Source: Fagopyrum homotropicum
Taxonomy: Eukaryota; Streptophyta; Magnoliopsida; Caryophyllales; Polygonaceae
Assembly: GCA_033239125.1 (NCBI GenBank)
Contig: BSWB01000004.1
Coordinates: 137,590,426 to 137,654,425 of the forward strand
Length of the DNA: 64,000 bases
Direction: 5' to 3'
Shown here: piece by piece, positions 1 to 9,512 of the stretch
Layout: each line of letters opens with the position of its first letter
How positions within the stretch are numbered: position 1 is the first letter of the stretch
The notes under the pieces: model-generated
Seen by the model: only the letters and a program-made list of their open reading frames with translations
The model's database searches: none
What the model was told of the DNA's origin: nothing
Program-made: the position numbers and the translations under genes

Positions 1-600
1 CATACTTGATGAGCCTAAACAAGCAAATTAGATAATAAATCAAACTTGTCGTAAACAGAAAATTTTCTATGCTTGAATCAAAGGAGATTTAGAAGAAAGA
101 GAGGGATGAAATTAAATTTACCTGTTTGGAGTTCGAAATTAGTAGAGCTTCCCTGGCTGGTTATGGCAGGGATGGATATTTATATTTGAGACAGCAAGTG
201 AACAGTTACAGGATGTAGTACGTCATGGCTGACATCGTCAAATGTGGGCAGGTAATTCACCGTATACTTTTATAAAAACTTGACCATGTAAAAAAAGTGG
301 TTTTATTAATGTTATTGGGTTTGTAAAAATTTGACCATGTAAAAAAAGTGGCTTTATTAAGTACGCCATGGCTGACATGTCAAATTTTCGTAATCGCTAA
401 GTTTTTCGTTCTTTTGTTATTTTTTATCGTAATTTTTTTAAGTGTTTTATTGTCAACTTATAAATTACGATTTTGATATTTTTTAATTAAACTTTTTGGA
501 TAAAAATATACCGATATTAAAGTAATACGACTTATTTGAAAATTATATTATAATTTGAAAAAACAAAAAAATTCGTATAAATAGCGCTAAGAACGAAAGT
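1..600. other. AT-rich intergenic DNA with two short direct repeats
   Basis: No gene is recognised. A segment reading ttgaccatgtaaaaaaagtgg occurs near 280 and again near 331 (51-bp spacing). A second motif, catggctgacat, occurs near 222 and near 367, so a short block was duplicated and then diverged. No coding signal is seen on either strand. Confidence 0.5.
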
Positions 601-1050
601 TCGTTGAACCCTTTTGTCGTTCTTTGGTCGTTTCCATTATGGGGTCACACTTTTTGCGGGCACCTGGCACAAGAACTTGTTGTATAACTAGTCGATGTCA
701 TGTGCCGTCGAATTTCCTCCGCTCCTTTGAAGTCGGGCTAGCCACGAGCTGATAAGATTGTGCGTTAAACCGCAAATGAGTTGGTATGTTGGGCATCCTC
801 TTGAATCCAAGACAACTTCGGGAGGTACGGATGACCATGAGTGATGTACCATGCCATGTAGTCCTCGGAATCCTACCAAGGAGCTACATCGAACGGTGTC
901 TCACGTAGTCGGGTACAATTGGCTTCTTCGGTATGTCGTAGGGCCCATCTATGTTCCTCATCATCAAACTGCAACTTGTAATAAAGTGTGGTTAACGAGA
1001 GCGAGGTCCGGACGTTTGCACCACGGTATTAGTTACCAAGTTATTTTTTT
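601..1050. other. unrecognised, less AT-rich stretch
   Basis: Base composition is more balanced than in the flanks. Short open frames exist on both strands (about 60-70 codons), but their translations match no family I recognise and have no clear splice or start context. It may be a decayed transposon or gene piece; I assign no function. Confidence 0.3.
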
Positions 1051-1245
1051 TCGGACTCCGGTTTTTTAATAACCGGGGTAATTGTCGGACTCCGGTTATT
1101 ATAAAAAAACGGGGTAATTGTCGTACTCCGGATATTATTAAAAAACCGGGTATTTTCGGACTCTTATTATTATAAAAAACCAGGGTAATTGTCGGACTCC
1201 GATTATTATAAAAAAAACGGGGTAATTGTCAGACCCCGATTGATT
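1051..1245. repeat. 36-bp tandem repeat, six units
   Basis: Units of the form tcggactccggttattataa followed by aaaaacggggtaattg start at about 1051, 1085, 1121, 1156, 1192 and 1229, a period of 34-37 bp. Each unit carries a short inverted repeat (ccgg...ccgg or ccgg...cggg) around an AT-rich centre, so the array could form a row of small hairpins. Units differ by a few substitutions and small indels. Confidence 0.85.
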
Positions 1246-1609
1246 TTTCTACCGGTTTAATCTAAACTATGCACTTCACGTACTTAGTTGAGATTTTCAT
1301 CTGGGATTTCTAATTACGCATATGGAGTGCGTATTTAGAGTGAATAAAAAATTTAATGCACTCCAACTATTATTTGGAAAATCTCAACTACGCACACAAA
1401 TTGCGTAATTGGTGGTGATGAATGTAGAATATCATCGATGCGTCTTTCAATGTCCTAAAGTATTAGAAGATGGTTCTCAGGTAGTACAACATTGTTGCAT
1501 CAAATGATTGTACAATATACAAAGGTTTAAAAGTCGGTACTATTCTTGAAAACCGCATCTATGGCCAACACTATAAAGGTAAAACATTCACTAATAAGCC
1601 ATCAGTCAT
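1246..1609. other. intergenic DNA, nothing recognised
   Basis: A short imperfect inverted repeat (attacgca...tgcgtaat with related actccaa motifs) lies near 1310-1410. No gene, RNA or known element was recognised. Confidence 0.4.
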
Positions 1610-2953
1610 GGGCCCTGTTTGGGAGCAAGCTTATAGGAGCTTATTGAAGCTTATAGGAGCTTATGCTTTTACTGTACAAATTTAATAAGTGTTTGTGTGT
1701 CCAGCTTATGAAAGCTGATGAAGCTTATGAAAGCTTATGAAATGATGATTTTTATAAGCTTCTCATGACAAGCTTATAGGAGCTTAAGGAGCTTATGAAA
1801 ACTTTAATTCTAAAAATACCCTTTTATTATTGTTTATCACATTACATATTATAATATAATATATAAGTATTTAATTAATAAATCCATAAAACTAAATATT
1901 ATTTATTATTCATTAGTTTAAAATTTATAAATTTAAAAATTCGAATTTAATTTGTTTAATAAAACTAAAGTATAACTACATATTAGATCTTTACTAATGT
2001 CTTTTTTAATTATAATGTAATTTTTAATTATCTATTAGTATTAATAATGTCTTTTTGAAATAATCTTTATTAAATAATTACTAAAAAGACATATAAATTT
2101 CATTATTAATTATTTTTCAGTTTAAAATATTATAAATTTAAAAATTCGAATTTTTTTTAACAAAAAAAAATTAACTAGACAATAGATATTATAATATAAT
2201 TTTTAATTCTATTAGTACTAACAATATTTATTTGGAAATAATCTCTATTAAATATTTATCAAAAAGACATATCAATTACACTATTAATTATTTTTTAGCT
2301 TAAAATTTTATAATTAAAAATTCAAATTTTATTTAATAAAAATAAAATGTAACAATATAATTTTAAATTATCTATTAGTACTAATAATGTTTTTTGGTAA
2401 TAATACCTATTAAATATTTACCAAAAAGACATATGAATTACATTATTAATTATTTTCCAGCTTAAAATTTTATAAATTTAAATTTTCGAATTTTGTTTAA
2501 CAAAACTGAAACTTAACTAGACATTATAATATTATTTATAATTATTTATAAGTACTAATAATGTTTTGGAAATAATCTCAATTAGATATTTACCGAAAAT
2601 ACATATCGATTTCACTAGTAATTATTTTTCATCCTAAAATTTATAATTTAAAAATTCGATTTGTTTAATAAAAATAAATTTAACTATATAATTTTTAAAT
2701 TATCTATTAGTACTAATAATGTTATCTACTAAATATATATAAAAAGATATATCAATTACACTATTAATGAAGCCCTTATTGGTAATTTTACGTTTTTATC
2801 AGCTTGAATAAGCTCGTACTTTCCAAACCCTCAACAAGCTTATCAAAATAAATCAGCTACTTATTTCAGCTACTTATTTCAGCTTCAGCTTCAGCTACAA
2901 TCATCTTCAGCTTCACTTTCAACTATAATAAGCTTGTGGTTCCCAAACGGACC
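1610..2953. mobile_element. non-autonomous TIR DNA transposon (MITE-like), PIF/Harbinger-like
   Basis: The left end reads gggccctgtttgggagcaag and the right end, reverse-complemented, reads ggtccgtttgggaaccacaa followed by gcttat. These are imperfect terminal inverted repeats, and AGCTTAT motifs recur inside both ends. The trinucleotide CAT stands at 1607-1609 and 2954-2956, consistent with a 3-bp target duplication as in PIF/Harbinger elements. The body is very AT-rich with no transposase frame. The right end overlaps the last codons of the minus-strand Myb gene. A second copy of the right end is at 60,343-60,520, so this is a dispersed family. The superfamily is inferred from the terminal motif and duplication length only; hAT is the alternative. 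Confidence 0.75.
1904..2670. repeat. about 175-bp imperfect tandem repeats inside the transposon
   Basis: A block with attaattatttttcagctta, an ataaatttaaaaattcga segment, then ctattagtactaataatg and accaaaaagacatat recurs with starts near 1904, 2104, 2283, 2444 and 2618. The units have drifted but keep their order. They make up most of the transposon interior. Confidence 0.7.
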
Positions 2954-4911
2954 CATGATGAATCCACAATCGGCTTAGCGTCCAATGCCTCTCTAACTTC
3001 CAACATATTTGGACAATATCTCTGTGAAAGAACCTCAACCTGCTCAGGAAAAGATTTAGTCCCATGTACACCAAGATGACGCACCATCTGCTGCCAACGC
3101 GATCGGGACAGATCAGCAGACCTATACTCAATCAGATTCTCCCAATTCACTTCATCTTCACAGCTTGCATCAAGTTCAACTAACTTCATCACCAACTTAT
3201 AATCATCTACATCAGACCATTTACCTTCTGCAACCATAGGCGAAGTCAACTGATTATACCACTTTACGCAACAAGCTGAATTGTGTCGAGTGCTCAACTT
3301 ATCACTAATTGCGTCCCAACTAATATTATCCCTCAACATACCAAACTTAGACTTTTTCTCCTCGTGAAGCTTCATCTGCAGGTCTTTATTCACCAGTTCG
3401 AACAAGGTCTGGTACTCATCTTGGGACCAATGCCCTTTCTTCATGTCAATCAGCTTGATTCTCCTATATGCATCCTTCACATGAACCCTGAACTTCCCCA
3501 GTTCATCAGCCGTCTTTTTCCAGTGGTTACCATATTTTGCATGGGCTTCACGAACTTGTTGCAGCTCCTCTGGGGTCCACTTATTATCGCCTCTTTCATA
3601 CAAGGCGTGGGCCCTCAAATAAATACTGACGTAAGGCCTCCATGGCAGGGCGGTCGCTATCTCTTTCCAGCAGTTCCTTATTTTTGAGTGACGTTTGCAG
3701 TGGAGAACCATATCTAGACCCTCTTCACCCAGGTGATTGGCTTCTATATAGTCTGATACCGCCTTTTTTATCATCTCATCTTCTTCTTTTGTGAACCTTT
3801 TGCCTCGGACTAAGCCATCCTCCTCTGTTTTCTTGAATTTACTTGAACTATCAGCCAGAGGATAAACCTCCACCTCGTCTAAAAATCTAACTTTCTTCAC
3901 TTTTTTCTTCTGCGCTCCATCATCTTGAGTTTTCTTCTCCTTCTCCTTCCTCTTCTTCTTCTCCTCTTTGTTAGCTTTGATATCATCCTTCTTCCCCTTC
4001 ATTTCTCTCTCATCCTCACAACCACTCAAGACATCATCCTTTTTCTCTTTCTTCCTCTTCTTCCCCTTCTTCTCCTCATTATCATCCTGAGTTTTCTTCC
4101 CCTTCTTCTCCTCATTATCATCCTTTTTCTCTTTCTTGCTCTTCTTCCCCTTCTTCTCCTCATTATCATCCTTTTTCTCTTTCTTGCTCTTCTTCCCCTT
4201 CTTCTCCTCGTTATCATCCTCCATTTTCTTCTCCTTCACCATGCTCTCTTCCCTTTCCTCCTCGTTATTAGCTTCCACACCATTGTCTTTTTTTTCTTTC
4301 CTGCACTTCTTCCCTTTCTTCTTCTCCCCATTATCATCCTTATTTTTCTGCGCCTTCTTCTCTTTCTTCTCCTCATAAAAAGCTTCATTATCATTCTCCT
4401 TCATTTCTCTCTCATTCTCACAAGCATTCGAGACATCATCCTTCTTCTCTTTCTTGCTCTTCTTCTCTTTGTTCTTCCCCTCATTATCATCCTTAGTTTT
4501 CTTCTCCTTCCTCCTTTTTCCTTCCTTCTCCTCATTTTCAGCTTTCATAGCATCCATCCTTCCCTTCTTCTGCTCTTCTTCTTTGTCTCCTTCATCTTCT
4601 TTTTCATTCTTTTCCTCTGTCTCCTTACCATATACCATCATATGATCCTTCTTCCTCTTCTTCGTTTCTCTCTCATTCTCACAACCACTAAAGGTATCAT
4701 TCTTTTTCTCCCTCTTCTTCTTTTCTTTCTTTTCCAACCGACTTTTGGCATGATCATCTACCATTACATTGCTTGTTGTTTCCTTCCCTTTTACATTCTC
4801 CTCCTTATTCTTGTTCTTTGACTTCTTTCCGCTCTTCTCTTTCTCTCCCTCCCCCTCCTGAGTAGTCATCGTAGCATTCTTATCAATCTCCATTTGTTTT
4901 GTACTTTTCAT
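2923..4911 (-). CDS. Myb/SANT protein, RNA polymerase I termination factor / DMTF1-like
   Basis: From the first ATG at 4911 the frame gives 662 residues. About the first 345 are Lys/Glu/Asp-rich low complexity, including repeats of DDNEEKKGKKSKKEKK and three copies of a CENERE/CEDERE motif. The C-terminal half has four SANT/Myb-like units: one starting RFTKEEDEMI, one with NKWTPEEL, one with GHWSQDEY and one with GKWSDVDD, with spaced tryptophans. Plant proteins of this layout are annotated as RNA polymerase I termination factor-like or DMTF1-like, predicted nucleolar DNA-binding proteins; that role is inferred from family. The frame stays open upstream to 4995 but without an ATG, and ctgcag at about 4933 looks like a splice acceptor, so a 5' exon or leader intron is likely. 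The last ten residues (WVRLGTTSLL) and the TAG stop lie inside the transposon end. Confidence 0.85.
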   Translation of the reverse strand: MKSTKQMEIDKNATMTTQEGEGEKEKSGKKSKNKNKEENVKGKETTSNVMVDDHAKSRLEKKEKKKREKKNDTFSGCENERETKKRKKDHMMVYGKETEEKNEKEDEGDKEEEQKKGRMDAMKAENEEKEGKRRKEKKTKDDNEGKNKEKKSKKEKKDDVSNACENEREMKENDNEAFYEEKKEKKAQKNKDDNGEKKKGKKCRKEKKDNGVEANNEEEREESMVKEKKMEDDNEEKKGKKSKKEKKDDNEEKKGKKSKKEKKDDNEEKKGKKTQDDNEEKKGKKRKKEKKDDVLSGCEDEREMKGKKDDIKANKEEKKKRKEKEKKTQDDGAQKKKVKKVRFLDEVEVYPLADSSSKFKKTEEDGLVRGKRFTKEEDEMIKKAVSDYIEANHLGEEGLDMVLHCKRHSKIRNCWKEIATALPWRPYVSIYLRAHALYERGDNKWTPEELQQVREAHAKYGNHWKKTADELGKFRVHVKDAYRRIKLIDMKKGHWSQDEYQTLFELVNKDLQMKLHEEKKSKFGMLRDNISWDAISDKLSTRHNSACCVKWYNQLTSPMVAEGKWSDVDDYKLVMKLVELDASCEDEVNWENLIEYRSADLSRSRWQQMVRHLGVHGTKSFPEQVEVLSQRYCPNMLEVREALDAKPIVDSSWVRLGTTSLL
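4110..4205. repeat. 48-bp exact tandem duplication inside the Myb gene
   Basis: Two identical 48-bp units (4110-4157 and 4158-4205) encode two copies of a 16-residue Lys/Glu-rich block. Shorter variants lie on both sides (a 36-bp version at 4074-4109 and a diverged one from 4206). The length is a multiple of three, so copy-number change keeps the frame and alters only the charged linker. Confidence 0.9.
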
Positions 4912-7028
4912 CTTCTCCTTATTCTCCTTTCTGCAGCACGGTTTGACAACAAATATCACAAGCTCATCTTCCAACAAGTTGTCAGATAAAAACAATTAAA
5001 TCACACAAGAATTGCTCAAAAAGAAAATATATAACTCAATGAACAAATGGATTAAACCTACTGATGCAAAATGAAGGATAAATAACTGTGTGCATAAAAT
5101 GAAGGATCACCAGTTCAGTACTGATGCATGAAATACAACCTATTTAGACATCTCATTAAAGGATATGCTGCAGATAAACAGTAAAATGAGTTGTTGGCTA
5201 AGTACTACTGCAAAATTAAAACTGACTTTCACATCATATAAAAGAAGTTCAGATCAAAAAAGAAGTATGGGAAATTGACATGTTTTTAGCATTTTTTATT
5301 TTTTTAGTCAAACTTATTTGTGCACAAGTTTGAAGGATCAATACCTATGTGCATAAAAATGAAGGATCAGCAGTTCAGTGCTGTTGCATGAAATACAATC
5401 TATCTAGGCCTCTCATTAAGGAATATGCTGCATATAAACAGCAAAAATAGTTGTTGGCTAAGTACTGATGCACAATCAAAACGGACTTTCACATGATGTA
5501 AAAAAGAAGTTCGGATTAAAAAAAAAAAGAATGGAGCAGTTTACATGATTTAGCATTTTTATTTTTTTATTGCATAAGTTTGATATTAGTAGTTATTCTT
5601 CCACTATTGAAAGATAACTCAAACCAGGTCCTTGTTGCTCTCTCTACATTGGCCTAGAATATCAAAATCTATTGCTGATCACAGGTTTATAGATGTTCAC
5701 TAACCAAGCTGGAATGAAAACTGACAGAAGTTGGATGAGGTAAGTTGAATACAGGAGCTGTTATTTACTTTTTATTTTGGACTTCAGAAGAAAAAACGGG
5801 GCTGAAAAAATTTGGATGAGGTAATAGACATGAAAAATTGACAAAAATTGGTTGAGGTAAGTGACATAAACTTGTGTCACAATTACATAAGTTGGTAAGT
5901 TGGGTTGAGAGGTTGGTAAGGGCCATGATGAAAGCTGCCTTGGCTTGTTTGAGGGTTTTAAGAGAAAGAGAATTAACAAGGAAGAACATATGGTTGGCTT
6001 TTTCCACTTTTTTTTAGCAAGTAAATGATAAATCACCACAAAAGAATCACTTATCAAATTCATTTAAACCACGATGTAATTCTATGTACAGAATTCGTCT
6101 ACAGAAATACATCAAAAGCATTAGGGTGTCAGCAGAGCAGGTTCAGGGCGGTGAGTACTTTACCCGCTATGTAAAGTTGCACGGAAACAGGAACACCAAT
6201 CTCAAAACTTATCGGGAACTAAAAATTTACGAAATGTCAATCAAATATTGATAAATATTGAAATATTTATAAAATGTTTTTAATCTTTTTCGAGATTTTA
6301 AAGAATACATATTGATAATATAATAATAGTTCAAACGTGCAACAGATAATGGGAGGGTTTTGCAAATTTACATTCTGATTCCTGAAGAATGAAATACCCC
6401 TTTACTAGCCTTGGAGAAATGAGATAGATTAGAACTGAGCAGAAAAAGGATGAAGATTGAAGAGAGGAGAGCAAAGGGGAGAAGAATAAGTTTCTGAAAA
6501 GTTTCTCTAGAGTTTTAGAATTTCGGGTTTCCTGGAATTTCCTAAACGTCGCATCCGAGTTTCCGGGTAACATAGTCTACCCATCTCATTCCTGTTTACA
6601 AAAACAATACCCATCCCCGTTGAAATCCATGCCAACCCATCCCTGCCGGGTTTTTGCCCACATCAGGGAACCTAAAATAGTATATAAACGAATATGTATC
6701 TGATGAATAAGTTATACTTGATCAAAATCCATACACAAAGGAGATATTTTATCACAAAAAATTGGGAGTAAACTTAATTAGAAACTTAATGAGAGTATTA
6801 CTTAATCAGAAACTGGGTAAACTTAATGAGAGTTTCACCAAACACAGATACGCAGCCCTAACCCTATTTAAAAGACTACATAAGCAAGTACTGGATTATG
6901 TTTAGAAGAAAACAGGCAAAGCAGTACAATGTGTCCGATTAAAAGAAAGATAAGCCTAACATTTGCTTGACCTACGTTGGCCCCCAAAGATCTAAACCAA
7001 AGATGTACTGGATTATGTTTACAAGAAA
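4912..7028. other. upstream region of the Myb gene
   Basis: No conserved coding sequence is recognised. The stretch next to the gene is a candidate first intron or leader: a polypyrimidine-like run and ctgcag at about 4933 could be an acceptor. A 250-bp tandem duplication lies at 5072-5583. Confidence 0.4.
5072..5583. repeat. tandem duplication, two diverged copies of about 250 bp
   Basis: Copy 1 (about 5072-5322) and copy 2 (about 5331-5583) both begin tgaaggat and share ordered blocks: gtgcataaaa, gttcagt.ctg.tgcatgaaatacaa, tctcatta, atatgctgca, gttgttggctaagtact and actttcacat. Substitutions and small indels separate them. A short piece of the same sequence recurs at 51,969-52,004 just upstream of the PPR gene. 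Confidence 0.85.
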
Positions 7029-7076
7029 TTAGGTAACGCAGTACAAGGCTAATGAGGGAAGTAGGAGGCCGAATAT

Positions 7077-7283
7077 ACCTGCGTCAATGGCTTTAGAGAA
7101 GCACTCAACAACAATAACAAAAGAAACGAATACCGCACTGATACTGAAATTTACAGTGGGTTCTTCGATGGAGATGGAGGTGGCGGTGGATTCCGGTGGC
7201 GCCGGTAGAAGCGGGGAAGTAGGGTTGCGGCCAGGATTGAACAAAGGGGGAACTGATGTGTAGATGGCGTTTAAAAACCCCAA
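7077..7283 (-). other. possible leader exon or exon relic
   Basis: Reading leftward on the minus strand, a GC-richer 200-bp block stays open for about 69 codons, with a Pro/Ser/Thr-rich part followed by a hydrophobic stretch (SAVFVSFVIVVECFS). It ends at gacgcag|gtatattc, a good splice donor. It has no ATG; the frame starts after TAG. It may be a 5' leader exon of the Myb gene or a relic of another gene. I do not recognise the product. Confidence 0.25.
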
Positions 7284-7751
7284 ATTCTAGAATGGGAAAT
7301 AAGTTTTTGATAATTTACAAAAACAAGCCGAAAGTTAGAGGTATTTTCCCACTCTTTGGCAGATTTATCTGCGCCTTGCCTCCATCCCACAACCCTTCAC
7401 ACAATATTTTAATTGTATAATAGTAAGGTTTAAAATATAACAATATTTTAACTGTATGATAGTATTCATGCATTCAATTGAATTATCTTAAAAAATATAT
7501 TTTGAAAAAAATATATTTTAAGAATAATTTGTATAAACTAAATACTTTTTCATATTATTTAGTTTGTACAAATTTATTACTATTATTTATATAAAAAGTA
7601 AAATTTATACAATCTTAATGTCAGTATATTTAGTAAAATTTAATTTTAGTTATGCCGTATCTAAAGGGTATATTTATGCATATGCTTTACACTATAAAGC
7701 AAAAATTCATCAAAAAGTTGAGATCATAAAACTAAAGATAAAATCTTAGTG

Positions 7752-7772
7752 ATCTATCTATCTATCTATCTA

Positions 7773-7834
<62 letters not shown>
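7752..7834. repeat. compound microsatellite (ATCT)n(AT)n
   Basis: About five ctat units pass directly into a run of roughly 30 TA dinucleotides. Confidence 0.95.
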
Positions 7835-7835
<1 letters not shown>

Positions 7836-8075
7836 TTGGAAACATCTTTAAATTAGGATGCTTGAACTTATTAAATTGTTTATTGTTACCATTTTATTAG
7901 ATTTGTCTTTGATTTAAAAAAACTCGACTACACTAAGACCAAAACCTTATCTGGAACTTGGATTACAGCTAGGTATAGAGGGAAGTAATGCTCATTCATG
8001 CATAACAACATATCACTAAAACTAATAATAATTACGAATCTATTCTCATGTATACACGTTAGGGGTGTTCTCATA

Positions 8076-8076
<1 letters not shown>

Positions 8077-8156
<80 letters not shown>
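8077..8156. repeat. (TA)40 microsatellite
   Basis: An uninterrupted run of 40 TA dinucleotides. Open frames across it encode only Tyr/Ile repeats and are not genes. The sequence aacaacatatcactaaaa occurs on both sides of the run (8003 and 8159), so the microsatellite sits between short direct repeats. Confidence 0.95.
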
Positions 8157-8161
<5 letters not shown>

Positions 8162-8829
8162 ACATATCACTAAAAGCCGTGTAAATGACAACCAAGTTCC
8201 AAGCTCCGAGTGTTGGATTAAGGGCTATCTCAACTTGAAAGAAAGAGTTGAAGGTCATGCTCACTGTACTCCCACAATATGATCAACTTCATTATTAACT
8301 GATACAATTGTGAACTTCTTCAAGTATTCCATATACTTACACGTTGAAGTCTAAGCTTTTGTATGAAAAGTGTTTACTCCGTCCAAATCAGACGGTGCAG
8401 ACTAATTAGACACGAATAATAGTAAAGCTTGAGAAAAACACACATTACAAAAATTACCTGAGCAAACGCAAGCGAAATGAAGTTGAAAAGATGGAACAAT
8501 CCTAGGTTTTATAGAGTTAGAAACTTTTTTTTTCAAAGTGAAATTTCAAGATATCATCAAATCTAATCAAGCAAGATTTATAAAAAAAAGAAAGTGAACT
8601 TAAATGACATATTGCGATACCTAATTTGTTTATTTGTAAATTGTTCATTTGACGTAGATTTAAAAAGCATTAGATTATCAAATCCAAACACTAAGAGGGG
8701 TGCTTGACTGATTTTTAATAATCCATATAATTTGCTGATTTTGTGGAATATTTTAATTCTATATAAAGTTAATACAGATTTTGTCAAATTCTACCAGATT
8801 AAAGCGGAATGAAAATATTAAGAAATACT
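8157..8829. other. intergenic DNA, nothing recognised
   Basis: AT-rich sequence between the microsatellite and the GLR fragment. No continuation of the glutamate receptor was found here by eye. Confidence 0.35.
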
Positions 8830-9284
8830 TATGACCACCCTTGGTGACTATCATTGCAGTTGCTTACATCGCCGATCATTTTAACCTCATTGAGAATGCT
8901 CCGCAAAGTTTGGTCATCTGCAGATAGACTAGGTGGGAGTGATGCCTTGTAGGAAATTTTACATCGCCGATCATCAAACTTATCACCTAAAATAGTGAAA
9001 ACATTTCGGCTTTGATCATCATCAGTAAAAATAGCAATCACCTCTGACCAACCAAAAAAGTAAACCATTTCAACAATGGCTATCATTTGAAAAAAAAAGT
9101 CATTGGGAGGAGTTTGCACAAAGAAAGGGTACTGGATGGGAGAGAGTGTGGGGTCCAGCGCTATGAAAGACATCATTGGTACGTGGAGATGACTTGAAAG
9201 GTGCGAGAGCACATGAGCCATCACAGATGTTTGAGGCCCAATGATGGCAACTGTGTCTGTTTCCATGAATTGCAAAGCTTTCAT
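8830..9284 (-). pseudogene. glutamate receptor-like (GLR) ligand-binding domain fragment
   Basis: The translation contains ALQFMETDTVAIIGPQTSV, then HVPMMSFIALDPTLSP, PFFVQTPPND, FFGWSEVIAIFTDDDQSRN and RRCKISYKASLPP. This is the N-terminal periplasmic-binding-protein-like (ANF receptor) domain of plant GLR channels, clade 3 type. Intact GLRs have about 900 residues with a second ligand-binding domain and a pore; only about 130 residues remain. Similarity is lost near both ends: no signal-peptide exon upstream and no downstream exons with membrane segments were found. A solo LTR stands 230 bp upstream. It is a truncated relic, perhaps cut by rearrangement. Confidence 0.8.
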
Positions 9285-9512
9285 TGATGGATGTGCTTAT
9301 ATAAACTTCGTATTGAGCAAGATAGGAAATTAATTAATAAGAGTTAGAGACCTTGATTCTGCGAGCTCTTCATTTGATAGCTCATAGAGTGTTACGAGCT
9401 CTTCATATGTGATGGGTGAACATGGTGAAAGCGTGCTTTTTCTGGTTACAAGTGGTGAGCCAATCAAGCCAACATGGAGGTGTTCAGTCTTTGCATTTAG
9501 CCATGTTAGGAG

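Noticed and set aside
851..1069. Plus-strand frame of 72 codons
   Set aside because: No known similarity, no splice or start context, and it runs into the 36-bp repeat array.
1051..1245. CRISPR-like regular repeats
   Set aside because: Units are contiguous with no unique spacers, and the DNA is plant nuclear.
3925..4821. Plus-strand frame of 298 codons, very Leu/Phe/Ile-rich, looks like a membrane protein
   Set aside because: It is the antisense of the Lys/Glu-rich region of the Myb gene; AAG/GAG runs read as CTT/CTC on the other strand.
7928..8282. Frames with alternating Ile-Tyr on both strands
   Set aside because: Translation of the (TA)40 microsatellite.
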